Part shown: in pieces, positions 7,780 to 14,962 of the stretch
How the letters are laid out: each line of letters begins with the position of its first letter
Position numbering within the stretch: position 1 is the stretch's first letter
NCBI GenBank assembly: GCA_002297965.1
Contig: DBLF01000101.1
Span: forward strand, 11,047-28,343
Length of the DNA: 17,297 nucleotides
Source: Candidatus Segatella papionis
GTDB lineage: Bacteria > Bacteroidota > Bacteroidia > Bacteroidales > Bacteroidaceae
Direction: 5' to 3'
The notes under the pieces: generated by a model
The model's input: only the letters and a program-made list of their open reading frames with translations
The model's database searches: none
What the model was told of the DNA's origin: nothing
Translations under genes and position numbers: made by a program

Positions 7780-7811
7780 ACATCCTCCGTACAGATTTTC
7801 AGCGTTTTACG

Positions 7812-8690
7812 TTATTTCCCGACCTTCAAATCTCTATCAGAAATACTGCCCACGCCGTCCTTATTACGGGTATAAGTTTGTGTCGATCCACTGAGATGGA
7901 TACCGCCTACGCCATCCAAGGTAGCATTCACCGATTTGCATTCCACATGGGCTGTCACTTTGCCGACACCCTCGTTCACAACCTTTAAGTTTCCGCCCTT
8001 GAAGAAATCCAACGCAACGGAACCTACGCCCTCGTTATCTACGCCGAGATTTCCCATAGCCACCGTCTTCACCTTCACAGAGCCTACGCCCTCGTTGTCT
8101 ATCGTCATCTTGTCGCCAGTAGCCTCGTCAATGTTGACAGAGCCTACGCCCTCGTTATCCACATCGAGTTGGTTGGCAAGAATCTTCGTGATATAGACCG
8201 AGCCTACGCCCTCATTGTCGATGGTCAACCTATCGGAATTGATGTCCTTGGCATGAAACGAGCCAACACCCTCCTGCGTAATCTTCACGATATCAGGGCT
8301 GGTGATATAAATCTTCAATCGCTTCCCCTCAGCGTTACAACTGCTAGGGACAGTGATTTTATTTTTGCAGCCTATCTCTACCCCGCCATTACGATAAGCC
8401 ACCTTGACTTTCTCCTTCAATGTCTGAGCGAACTCCACATCCTGTATGGCAGAGTAATCCAGGCGCACCTTGCACTCGCTCCCGTTGTTCTGAGTGTAAT
8501 ACACATCGGCGACCACGCTCACGTCGATGGCCTTGAAAGGCTTCTCGCGCAAGTCATCCTCGGTAAAGGTCATTCCACCCACCATGTTAGTGGCGTTGGT
8601 AGTACAGAAACTACAAGATGTCACGCCCACTGAGGCGAGAACCAATGCGGCTGAAGCCGCAAGCAATCTAAATGTTTTCATATCTTTCAT
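7812..8690 (-). CDS. GIN-domain (DUF2807-like) lipoprotein with eight GVG repeats
   Basis: The predicted lipoprotein is 292 residues from ATG 8690 (an in-frame ATG at 8681 would give 289). The signal peptide ends in VGVTSC, with C26 as the lipidated residue. After a head region (about residues 40-125) the chain is a run of turns: QEGVGSF, four of DNEGVGSV, then NEGVGKV, LDGVGGI and KDGVGSI. The spacing is exactly 20 residues for the first six turns and 19 for the last two. This regular pattern fits the right-handed beta-helix of the putative auto-transporter adhesin head GIN domain, one coil per repeat. Such proteins are common and poorly characterised in Bacteroidetes; a role at the envelope is inferred. 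The frame open upstream of 8690 is A/T-rich leader and lacks a signal peptide. Confidence 0.85.
   Translation of the reverse strand: MKDMKTFRLLAASAALVLASVGVTSCSFCTTNATNMVGGMTFTEDDLREKPFKAIDVSVVADVYYTQNNGSECKVRLDYSAIQDVEFAQTLKEKVKVAYRNGGVEIGCKNKITVPSSCNAEGKRLKIYITSPDIVKITQEGVGSFHAKDINSDRLTIDNEGVGSVYITKILANQLDVDNEGVGSVNIDEATGDKMTIDNEGVGSVKVKTVAMGNLGVDNEGVGSVALDFFKGGNLKVVNEGVGKVTAHVECKSVNATLDGVGGIHLSGSTQTYTRNKDGVGSISDRDLKVGK
7963..8276 (-). repeat. 60-bp periodic coding repeat in the GIN-domain gene
   Basis: The plus-strand string CCTACGCCCTCGTT, or close variants, starts at 7963, 8023, 8083, 8143, 8203 and 8263, exactly 60 bp apart. It encodes the NEGVGSV turn. Two more copies with 57-bp spacing continue at 7906 and 7849. 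The sequence between the copies differs, so the protein coil length is conserved more strictly than the DNA. Confidence 0.9.
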
Positions 8691-8768
8691 TTTTAAATTT
8701 TCGTAATTCTGAAATCCGTAATTTTGCTGATTAGACGATGGGGAGGAGGAAAAAGTTGCAGAGAAAAG

Positions 8769-8776
8769 CAAAAATA
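8769..8776 (-). promoter_or_regulatory. Possible -7 box of the GIN-domain gene
   Basis: TATTTTTG on the minus strand matches TAnnTTTG about 80 nt before the GIN ATG (8690). There is no good -33 TTTG about 20 nt upstream, and such boxes occur by chance in A/T-rich DNA. Confidence 0.4.
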
Positions 8777-8817
8777 TCTCAATCGAGGAAAAATTCTGCT
8801 GCATAAGCTGTTTTGCA

Positions 8818-8858
8818 TTACTTCAAATTGGGTAAAATCCAACCACAAATTGAAGTAA
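8818..8858. repeat. 13-bp perfect inverted repeat with 15-bp spacer
   Basis: TTACTTCAAATTG (8818-8830) and CAAATTGAAGTAA (8846-8858) are exact reverse complements. The right arm ends in the first TAAG of the 22-bp tandem array. This could be a cruciform or a dimeric protein site. It is upstream of the GIN-domain promoter region. Confidence 0.85.
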
Positions 8859-9009
8859 GCCCTATTCTAATTTGAAGTAAGGCTTCATTCAATCGCAAAT
8901 AAGCCTTAATCCAACTTCAAGTAAGCCGTAATCAACGTTTACGTAAGGCTTAATCCAACTTCATTTAAGCCTTACTTCGAGTCGGAATAAGCCTTATCTC
9001 TATGTTCTA
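8856..9009. repeat. Degenerate 22-bp tandem array phased on TAAG
   Basis: TAAG starts at 8856, 8878, 8900, 8922, 8944, 8966 and 8988, exactly 22 bp apart, and is followed by CC or GC in every unit. The unit reads roughly TAAGCCTTAATCCAACTTC plus three more bases. The downstream part of each unit varies far more than the TAAG(C/G)C core. No open reading frame crosses it. It lies between the GIN gene start and the lipoprotein locus. Confidence 0.9.
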
Positions 9010-9040
9010 GGAGCAAACATTGAAACAACAAAGAAGAAGC

Positions 9041-9100
9041 ATCCGAATGACTAAGATAAAATCCCAAATGACTAAGATAAAATTCCGAATGACTAAGACA
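9041..9100. repeat. 21-bp tandem array, three copies of AATGACTAAG
   Basis: AATGACTAAG starts at 9046, 9067 and 9088, with GATAAAAT(C/T)CC-type sequence between the copies. The internal TAAG at 9052, 9073 and 9094 continues approximately the two-helical-turn phase of the array upstream: 64 bp separate 8988 from 9052, about three units. Confidence 0.9.
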
Positions 9101-9156
9101 GCCCTGGCAGCCACCCCAAGCCTTTCCCCCAAAAACTCGAAAATCGGTGAAACTTG

Positions 9157-9298
9157 CCCTGTGACGTGAACCCTAGCCTTTAAAAAACTAGTTTAGAAAA
9201 TATAAAAACCTATATCTAAAACCCTGATATTCATTTCCTTTACCTTTATAACACGCTGTATAACAAAAGTTAGAAATACTAGGGTTCACATCACAGGG
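9157..9298. repeat. Inverted repeat with 20-bp arms around 102 bp; candidate invertible segment or MITE-like element
   Basis: The left arm CCCTGTGACGTGAACCCTAG (9157-9176) and the right arm CTAGGGTTCACATCACAGGG (9279-9298) pair at 19 of 20 positions; the mismatch is at 9165/9290. The enclosed 102 bp is A/T-rich. No target-site duplication is evident beside the arms. Inside I see no full TAnnTTTG box on either strand; the minus strand has TAACTTTTG, one base too long. An outer pair, GTGAAACTTGCC (9147-9158) and GGCAGGTTTCAC (9349-9360), matches at 11 of 12 positions. The promoter-like box for the lipoprotein locus lies about 80 bp downstream. Confidence 0.8.
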
Positions 9299-9380
9299 GA
9301 AATAGGCAACTAGAGAGCGTCCTTCAAAAGCCACAAAAAGTCATTTTCGGCAGGTTTCACACAAAAAAAATCCATTTTTC

Positions 9381-9411
9381 TTGGAAGTTTCAAAAAATAC
9401 TTGTATATTTG
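9381..9411 (+). promoter_or_regulatory. Promoter P1 upstream of the surface-lipoprotein locus
   Basis: TTG (9381-9383), a 20-nt spacer, and TATATTTG (9404-9411), followed by CAGCG, fit the phylum consensus. It points toward the lipoprotein genes but lies 330 nt from the first ATG, so it would give a long leader or a separate short RNA. Confidence 0.65.
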
Positions 9412-9554
9412 CAGCGGAATAATTGTAGTCTCATGCGAAACAAGGATTGTAGTGTTACCGCTAACAGCCCATAGCAAAATGGCTTGCAGTACTAAACCTT
9501 GCTAAATTAAGTTTATTTAACTGTCGAAAATATATCTTTTTGAAATAATTCCAT
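9412..9554 (+). other. Gene-free stretch between the two promoter-like boxes
   Basis: There is no open reading frame of useful size. It contains two copies of ATTGTAGT (9422-9429 and 9446-9453) and a weak potential hairpin around AGCCCATAGCAAAATGGCT (9466-9484). It could be the body of a short leader transcript from P1. I see no intrinsic terminator in it. Confidence 0.4.
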
Positions 9555-9562
9555 TATATTTG
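9555..9562 (+). promoter_or_regulatory. Promoter P2 (-7 box) of the surface-lipoprotein locus
   Basis: TATATTTG, followed by CAGCG, repeats the 13-bp core of P1 exactly, 151 bp downstream. The nearest TTTG upstream (9539-9542) is only 12 nt away, so a standard -33 element is lacking. The leader to the ATG at 9741 would be about 170 nt. Confidence 0.55.
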
Positions 9563-9740
9563 CAGCGTGAAAGAGCAGATATAAGCGAAATAGCGTAACC
9601 GACATATACTATTCTAAGCCTAAGTACCTGCTTATTAGAGGGTAAAAAGGAGCTCTAAAGAGTCGAGAAAACTAGAACAGACCTCAAAGGAGTCAACAAA
9701 ACAAGATAAACAAGAAATACAATTTAAACTGTAAATAGAT
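9563..9740 (+). other. Long leader before the first lipoprotein, with a 30-nt imperfect duplication
   Basis: About 170 nt separate P2 from the start codon. CTCTAAAGAGTC (9653-9664) recurs 30 nt later as CTCAAAGGAGTC (9683-9694), 10 of 12 identical, and the bases that follow are also partly similar. The last 45 nt are A-rich, as usual before starts in this phylum. The AAGGAG-like strings are too far from the ATG to be ribosome binding sites. Confidence 0.5.
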
Positions 9741-12149
9741 ATGAAAGTAATCAATTCTAAGCTGGCTGCCATTGGTTTGGCAGCATTCGCATTCGCATCA
9801 TGCAGCAGCAGTGATTCTCCAGAAGGTGGCAGCGGTATCATCAAGAACGCTGACCTCTACCAGACTGCACTTGCTATCTCTCAGAGCGACGCTGCAGCTT
9901 TGGCTTCTCGTGTCATCAACTACAAGAACACCACTGCCAACGCTCGCAAGAACTTCGGTACTAGAGCTGCCAAAGACGGCTTCACTGGCTTGACTGAAAT
10001 GAAAGCAATTCCAGCAATGCCAGAAAACGCTCAGCCTGGCGACTCTGGCGACAAGCTGGCTAACGGTACATTCAACATTGAGGCTGCAGGCACCAAAAAG
10101 ATTGCAACTGTCAACTCTATCGAAAACGCAACTATCTACGTTAAATCTGGTCGCACTCTCGTCTATAACGAGACCAAGGGTGGCAACAAGATTTATGTTT
10201 CCAAGGGCGGCAAGGTAGAATACAAAGGCACAGGCGCAGCCGTTGCAGCTAACGATGAGGTCATCGTTAACGAGGGTACATTCAACATCGACAACGACGT
10301 AACTATCGACGGTACACTCTACTCTACATACTATCTCGGCACTAAGGACCAGAAGCAGAACGTTACTGTGAACGGTAATGTTTATCTCTCTGGCTACAAG
10401 GTAACCAAGGATGGCCAGGACGTTCTCGATGCCAATGGCAACCCAACATACGAGTTTGCTTCTGTTCGTGCCAACAACTTGACAGTAAACGGAACACTCA
10501 GCACTGAGGACAAGGTTAACGTGGCAGACAAGACAACCTTGAATGGCGATATGAAGGTGAAGAACTACATCATCACCAAGAACCTCGACATCAAAGGACA
10601 GTTGATTTCAGACTACTCTCTCAAGGTTAGCAACGCTCTCAATATGGCTGCCGGCTCAACTATCAAGGCTAGCTACATCAACGTTACAGACAATGAGTAT
10701 GACAAGGAGGGTAAGGAAATCGTGAAATCTACCCCAGGTAACGCTACAGCAACATTGAACGGCAACTGCCAGATTGTTGTTCCAGCAAAGGCTGTCTTGA
10801 ACTTCAACGTATTGAAGACAGACAACACAGAGAATCAGATTACAATGAACGCTACAGACGATAACGCTGTGGTAGTTGTCAAGGCTGATAAGTTCATCTT
10901 TGCTGGCACTGACAACGTGAAGGCTTTCCGCACACCAGGTACTAACCAGTGCTATCTCTTCCAGTTCTCCAAGGCATACAACAATGGTGCAGAGGCAGAC
11001 GCCAACATCGTTCCTACTGAGGATCTCGACGCAACAGCATCATTCCTCGACTATGATGACAAGCGTGTGAACGCTAGCATCGAGGCTGTAGGCAACCACG
11101 CTTGGCAGTTGAAGAGCGCAGACATCGCTGGTTTGAAGAAGCTCGACTTGATTTCTCAGGTTCAGGCTCCAGACGGACAGTCTGCAACAGGTATCGTTAT
11201 CAACAACGGCAAGATTTACGTTTCTTACCATACACGTGCCGAGAATTTCGGTGGTAACATTGAGGTGGCTCAGATGAATGGTAACGATGTTCAGGTACTC
11301 CAGTCATTCAAGGATCAGGGTGGTACATTGGACTTCAACCATATCATGGTTAACAACAATACCATCTACGCCACAGGTTCTTCTTCTGAAGCTGGTGCAG
11401 CAGTAGCATACGTAGGCTTGAACAGCGACGGTACAGCAGACGCTACAGCAACCTTGCAGTTGCTCGCCGTTAACCGCAATGTGAAGGGTTATGATGCCAA
11501 CTGCTCTATCATCGACAACAATCGTTTGATTACAGCCGACACCCGTGGTTATGATATTTGGGATTTGGCCAACAATAACGCTCACTCTTACATCGCAACA
11601 GCAGGTAAGGCTAAGTTCGTGGCAATTCGCAACAACCAGTTCTATGGTTTGAACTATACAGCCCCTGTTTCTGCAGGTGATGCAGCTGTGGATGGCGAGT
11701 TCCAGATGTCTAGCGCATCAGACTTCTCTGATATGACAAGCTTCCCTGTAGGACAGATTGCTCCTAACAATGGCAAGAACGTATTGTATGTAGATGGCAC
11801 AGACATCTATGTATGTAAGAGTGCCAAGGGTCTTGCACGCTACAATGCTACTGGTACACAGACTGGTTCTTGGGTAGCTCCACAGGCTGCCGAGATCTCT
11901 AACAACAAGAGCGTTGACCACGTGAAGGGCTATGTAAACGGCGTTTGCGCTGACAACAACTATGTATATGTAGCAGCTGGTGCATACGGTCTCGTTGTTT
12001 TGAACAAGTCAGACCTCTCTGAGGTTTGCCACCGTTCACTCAACGGCAACAACTCTGCGAACTATGTCACAGTAGATGGCAACAACATCTATGTAGCATA
12101 CGGTCAGGGACGCATCCAGGTGTTCCAGATTGCAAGCACAGTAAAGTAA
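9741..12149 (+). CDS. Surface lipoprotein with beta-solenoid-like N-terminal and propeller-like C-terminal half
   Basis: The 802-residue lipoprotein has a signal peptide ending AFAFASC, with C21 lipidated. C-SSSDSPEG follows, a Ser/Asp-rich start of the kind linked to surface export in Bacteroidetes. Residues 40-75 carry a segment (DAAALASRVINYKN) shared with the next gene. Residues ~105-400 are short beta strands and turns such as VIVNEGTFNIDNDVTIDGTL, LTVNGTLSTEDKV and LNGDMKVKNYI, resembling a solenoid. Residues ~463-802 look like propeller blades: GKIYVSYHTR, IAPNNGKNVLYVDGTDIYVC, YVYVAAGAYGLVVLNKSDL and NIYVAYGQGRIQVFQI. I do not recognise a named family. Adhesin or ligand-binding surface protein is an inference. 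It is probably cotranscribed with its paralogue downstream, 139 bp away. Confidence 0.85.
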   Translation: MKVINSKLAAIGLAAFAFASCSSSDSPEGGSGIIKNADLYQTALAISQSDAAALASRVINYKNTTANARKNFGTRAAKDGFTGLTEMKAIPAMPENAQPGDSGDKLANGTFNIEAAGTKKIATVNSIENATIYVKSGRTLVYNETKGGNKIYVSKGGKVEYKGTGAAVAANDEVIVNEGTFNIDNDVTIDGTLYSTYYLGTKDQKQNVTVNGNVYLSGYKVTKDGQDVLDANGNPTYEFASVRANNLTVNGTLSTEDKVNVADKTTLNGDMKVKNYIITKNLDIKGQLISDYSLKVSNALNMAAGSTIKASYINVTDNEYDKEGKEIVKSTPGNATATLNGNCQIVVPAKAVLNFNVLKTDNTENQITMNATDDNAVVVVKADKFIFAGTDNVKAFRTPGTNQCYLFQFSKAYNNGAEADANIVPTEDLDATASFLDYDDKRVNASIEAVGNHAWQLKSADIAGLKKLDLISQVQAPDGQSATGIVINNGKIYVSYHTRAENFGGNIEVAQMNGNDVQVLQSFKDQGGTLDFNHIMVNNNTIYATGSSSEAGAAVAYVGLNSDGTADATATLQLLAVNRNVKGYDANCSIIDNNRLITADTRGYDIWDLANNNAHSYIATAGKAKFVAIRNNQFYGLNYTAPVSAGDAAVDGEFQMSSASDFSDMTSFPVGQIAPNNGKNVLYVDGTDIYVCKSAKGLARYNATGTQTGSWVAPQAAEISNNKSVDHVKGYVNGVCADNNYVYVAAGAYGLVVLNKSDLSEVCHRSLNGNNSANYVTVDGNNIYVAYGQGRIQVFQIASTVK

Positions 12150-12166
12150 AATCAAAAAAATATCCC

Positions 12167-12194
12167 CCTCCCACCGTTGTCTAGCGGTGGGAGG
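12167..12194 (+). terminator. Strong hairpin between the two lipoprotein genes
   Basis: CCTCCCACCG (12167-12176) and CGGTGGGAGG (12185-12194) are perfect complements around an 8-nt loop, 17 nt after the first lipoprotein stop. The 3' side lacks a T run (CATTATCATATC). It may terminate partially or stabilise the upstream mRNA. On the minus strand a T run does follow, but no minus-strand gene is present. Confidence 0.6.
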
Positions 12195-12288
12195 CATTAT
12201 CATATCTTCCTAAGCTATAACACGAAACACATAGGAAATCAAGATATAGTAAATGATAAAGCAACAACCAAAGAACACAAAATTAATT

Positions 12289-14847
12289 ATGAAAGGATTA
12301 AGCTATAAATTGGCTACATTCAGCTTTGCTGCCATGCTCCTCGCTTCTTGTAGCGACAACAGCAGCAACAGCACATCCGCTGTAGCCGATGCTACCATCG
12401 TAGGTTCAGAAGTGAAGTCTATCACGGATGCTCAGGAGTTGGCATCAAGAGTCACCAATTACAAGGGGGCTTATCAGAGCACAACATCCTCTAGTGCTAA
12501 AACTAGAGCTTCAGCAGCAAAAGCTATCAAAACTCGTGCCGTAAATTCAATTCCAGCAGGTGCAAAGAATTTGGCAGATGTCTTCAGTGATAATCCTTGG
12601 TACAAGCATTCTGGCGATTATTATGTATCTGAAAATCAAACAGTCGATGGTACAACCAATGGCCAAAACCTTAACATAGAAGGAATGACCATTTATGTGA
12701 AAGGTACATTTATCTATGATGGAGCATACGGAAGCAATGCCACCATTAATATACTTCCAGGCGGAAAGTTGGTAGCAAGAAATGGCTCTGAAGTATTTTC
12801 TGACACAAAGATTACAAATGAAGGAACTATCGAATTTCCTAAAAATCAGAGCACATATATTGTAAAAAACGAGTTCTACAATTTCGCTGGCAATCTGGAT
12901 TTAGGAAATGCAAAGCTTGATTTTCAAGGCTCTTCTACAACAAGAATGTACGTATCTGGGGACTTGAAAGCAAAAGAGATTTCCATCAATGGTTCTCAAA
13001 TGATAGTAGAAGGAAATGCTACTACCGAGAAATTCTATATGACTGTAAACGGAAGCTACTGCAACATTGGTGGAACATTGACAACCACCAATCAAGGAGA
13101 AGATGTTTACAACAACTATAGCATAAAGCTAGATAATAGCGCTAAACTGGAAGTGGGTTGTGCCATCAAGAGTGCTGGTATTGTATATATCACCAACCAA
13201 GCCTCTATTCAGACACTTTATCTGAAGGCTACCAACTTTAAGCAGGATTCCAATGCTAAATTGATTCTTAAGGATCAGAGTATGGTAGATATCGCTGGTT
13301 ACTTCAAGAATATGAACAATGGCCAAGGCAGTGCCGACTTAGGAGAAAAGAATGCCGTTGCTGCCATCAAAGCAAACGCATTCTACTACAATGCACCAGG
13401 TAAACAAGGTGATTGGAATCCAGGTGGAGCCAAGACTGTGGAGTGTAAGATTTTCACTACATCAGGAGATAATGCCCACATCATTATTGATGCCAATGCT
13501 ATCTATGGCAGTGAGTGGGCAACAACCCCTATCACAGATGATAATACAACAGTAGTTTGGGATGGTGGTAACATCCATTGGAAGAATGATGCTGAAGCCA
13601 AGAACTACGTAGTGAAGAAGTCTGAGTGTAATCCAGAGGGTTACAATGATACAGATACACCTGTAACACCAGATCCTACTCCAACTCCGGATCCTACTCC
13701 AGACCCAGTTCCGGATCCAAAGCCAAACCCAGATGCGCCGGACACCAACAACAAGCCAAGCTTGGACTTGATTTCGACCATCGACTACGATACTCACGAC
13801 CACGACATCTCGGCTACTTGCATTCAGCCAATCAACGGTCGCTTGTACATGTCTTACCACACTCGTGGCACAGGTCACGGCGGATGCGTGGAAGTATTCT
13901 CTGAGGTGGAGAACAACAAGGTTTCATTGCTCCAGTATCTCTACGATGCACAGCGTGACCTCGACTTCAACCACGTTTTGGCTACCAAGTTGAACGCAGG
14001 TCAGCGTATGCTCTACTTGCCAGGAAGCTCTAACAAGAAGGGTGCTATGCTCGCATACATCCCTATCTTGGACAACCACTTGCTCGACACAGAGTCTAAG
14101 AGCATCACTACAACTATCGAGGGTAAGGATACCGTCATCTATCAGGCTCCTCTCCAGTTCGTACAGTTGCAGAAGGCCATCAAGGAGAACGCTGGTGCCG
14201 ACGAGAACTGCGTGGTATATAACGACGAGACCAACCACCTCATCGTAATGACCACCAAGGGCTACAAGGTATATGACGCTACAAACTGGGAGACCATCTA
14301 CACCATCGACAAGCCAGGCAAGGCTAAGCACGTGGCTATCGGCAACGGCAAGATTGTTACCCTCTTCTTCGACCGTCAGGCTACAAGCTCAGACGAGGAG
14401 ATTCCTGCAACCATCGAAGTATTCGACCAGAAGAAGGAAGACATGCAGAACCCTGATGCTTCATTCTCTATCAGCACCATCAAACCAAACAACGGTAAGA
14501 ACGTGGTTCAGGTAAAGGACAACAAGATTTATGTTTGCCGTGGTGCAGCAGGTATCTACTGCTACGATATGCAGGGCAATGAGCAGTGGCACTATCAGAT
14601 GCCTAAGCCTCTCAACGCAAACAATGACTACAAGGCTTATGCCAACGGTTGCTGGATTGGCGACAAGTACGACTACGTGGCTTACGGTTCTTACGGACTT
14701 GTAGTACTCGACAAGAATACTCACGAGCCTATCGCATACCGCAAGACTCCTAAGTCAGCCAACTACGTGGTAGAGTACAACGGCTACATCTATGTGGCTT
14801 ACGGTCAGAGCCGTCTGCAGGTATTCAAGCTGCAGAACGCCGACTAA
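12289..14847 (+). CDS. Second surface lipoprotein, paralogue of the first, with Pro/Asp-rich linker
   Basis: From ATG 12289 it has 852 residues. The signal peptide ends in MLLASC (C21), followed by SDNSSNS. An in-frame ATG at 12253 would add 12 residues before the signal peptide and is less likely. The segment DAQELASRVTNYKG matches the first lipoprotein. Residues ~100-445 are solenoid-like strands. Residues ~456-489 form a Pro/Asp-rich linker with TPDPTPDPVPDPKPNPD. The C-terminal ~360 residues parallel the paralogue: GRLYMSYHTRG, IKPNNGKNVVQVKDNKIYVC, YGSYGLVVLDKN, SANYVVEYNGYIYVAYGQSR. The N-terminal half is AT-rich (two sampled 60-nt lines both 35% GC) and the C-terminal half is not (53% and 50%), so the domains may have different histories. 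No promoter is seen before it. Function is unknown; surface attachment or binding is inferred. Confidence 0.85.
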   Translation: MKGLSYKLATFSFAAMLLASCSDNSSNSTSAVADATIVGSEVKSITDAQELASRVTNYKGAYQSTTSSSAKTRASAAKAIKTRAVNSIPAGAKNLADVFSDNPWYKHSGDYYVSENQTVDGTTNGQNLNIEGMTIYVKGTFIYDGAYGSNATINILPGGKLVARNGSEVFSDTKITNEGTIEFPKNQSTYIVKNEFYNFAGNLDLGNAKLDFQGSSTTRMYVSGDLKAKEISINGSQMIVEGNATTEKFYMTVNGSYCNIGGTLTTTNQGEDVYNNYSIKLDNSAKLEVGCAIKSAGIVYITNQASIQTLYLKATNFKQDSNAKLILKDQSMVDIAGYFKNMNNGQGSADLGEKNAVAAIKANAFYYNAPGKQGDWNPGGAKTVECKIFTTSGDNAHIIIDANAIYGSEWATTPITDDNTTVVWDGGNIHWKNDAEAKNYVVKKSECNPEGYNDTDTPVTPDPTPTPDPTPDPVPDPKPNPDAPDTNNKPSLDLISTIDYDTHDHDISATCIQPINGRLYMSYHTRGTGHGGCVEVFSEVENNKVSLLQYLYDAQRDLDFNHVLATKLNAGQRMLYLPGSSNKKGAMLAYIPILDNHLLDTESKSITTTIEGKDTVIYQAPLQFVQLQKAIKENAGADENCVVYNDETNHLIVMTTKGYKVYDATNWETIYTIDKPGKAKHVAIGNGKIVTLFFDRQATSSDEEIPATIEVFDQKKEDMQNPDASFSISTIKPNNGKNVVQVKDNKIYVCRGAAGIYCYDMQGNEQWHYQMPKPLNANNDYKAYANGCWIGDKYDYVAYGSYGLVVLDKNTHEPIAYRKTPKSANYVVEYNGYIYVAYGQSRLQVFKLQNAD

Positions 14848-14894
14848 CCCTTGAGATCGCTATTGCGCAAGCAATAAGAAATGATAATCAACAG

Positions 14895-14942
14895 ACACTG
14901 AAGAATGCAGCTGCAACAAGTCTGCGGCTGCATTCTTCGTGT
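14895..14942 (+). terminator. Long hairpin between the second lipoprotein and the TolC-like gene
   Basis: GAAGAATGCAGC (14900-14911) and GCTGCATTCTTC (14927-14938) pair perfectly. Beyond a bulged T, ACAC (14895-14898) pairs with GTGT (14939-14942), giving 16 pairs in all around a 15-nt loop. There is no T tract; the next bases are A-rich and lead to the ATG at 14963. It could attenuate transcription or set the relative mRNA levels of lipoproteins and export genes. Confidence 0.6.
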
Positions 14943-14962
14943 AAAAAAACAAGTAAATCAAA

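Noticed and set aside
7577..7783. Phe-rich minus-strand frame of 68 codons
   Set aside because: It is a translation of the purine tract and hairpin, low in complexity and without a plausible start context.
7849..8276. CRISPR-like periodic repeat
   Set aside because: The 60-bp period is in frame and encodes the GVGS coils of an intact protein.
8719..8726. Plus-strand TAATTTTG as a promoter
   Set aside because: It has no -33 partner considered convincing and no plus-strand gene follows within 1 kb.
8856..9100. CRISPR array
   Set aside because: The units are 21-22 bp, degenerate, and directly abutting, with no conserved long repeat or unique spacers, and no cas genes are seen.
9157..9298. Intrinsic terminator
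   Set aside because: The 102-bp loop is too long and there is no T tract; an inverted element fits better.
9741..14847. SusD-like or PUL lipoproteins
   Set aside because: No SusC-type TonB-dependent receptor lies beside them and the sequences are strand-rich with propeller-like repeats, whereas SusD proteins are helical TPR folds.
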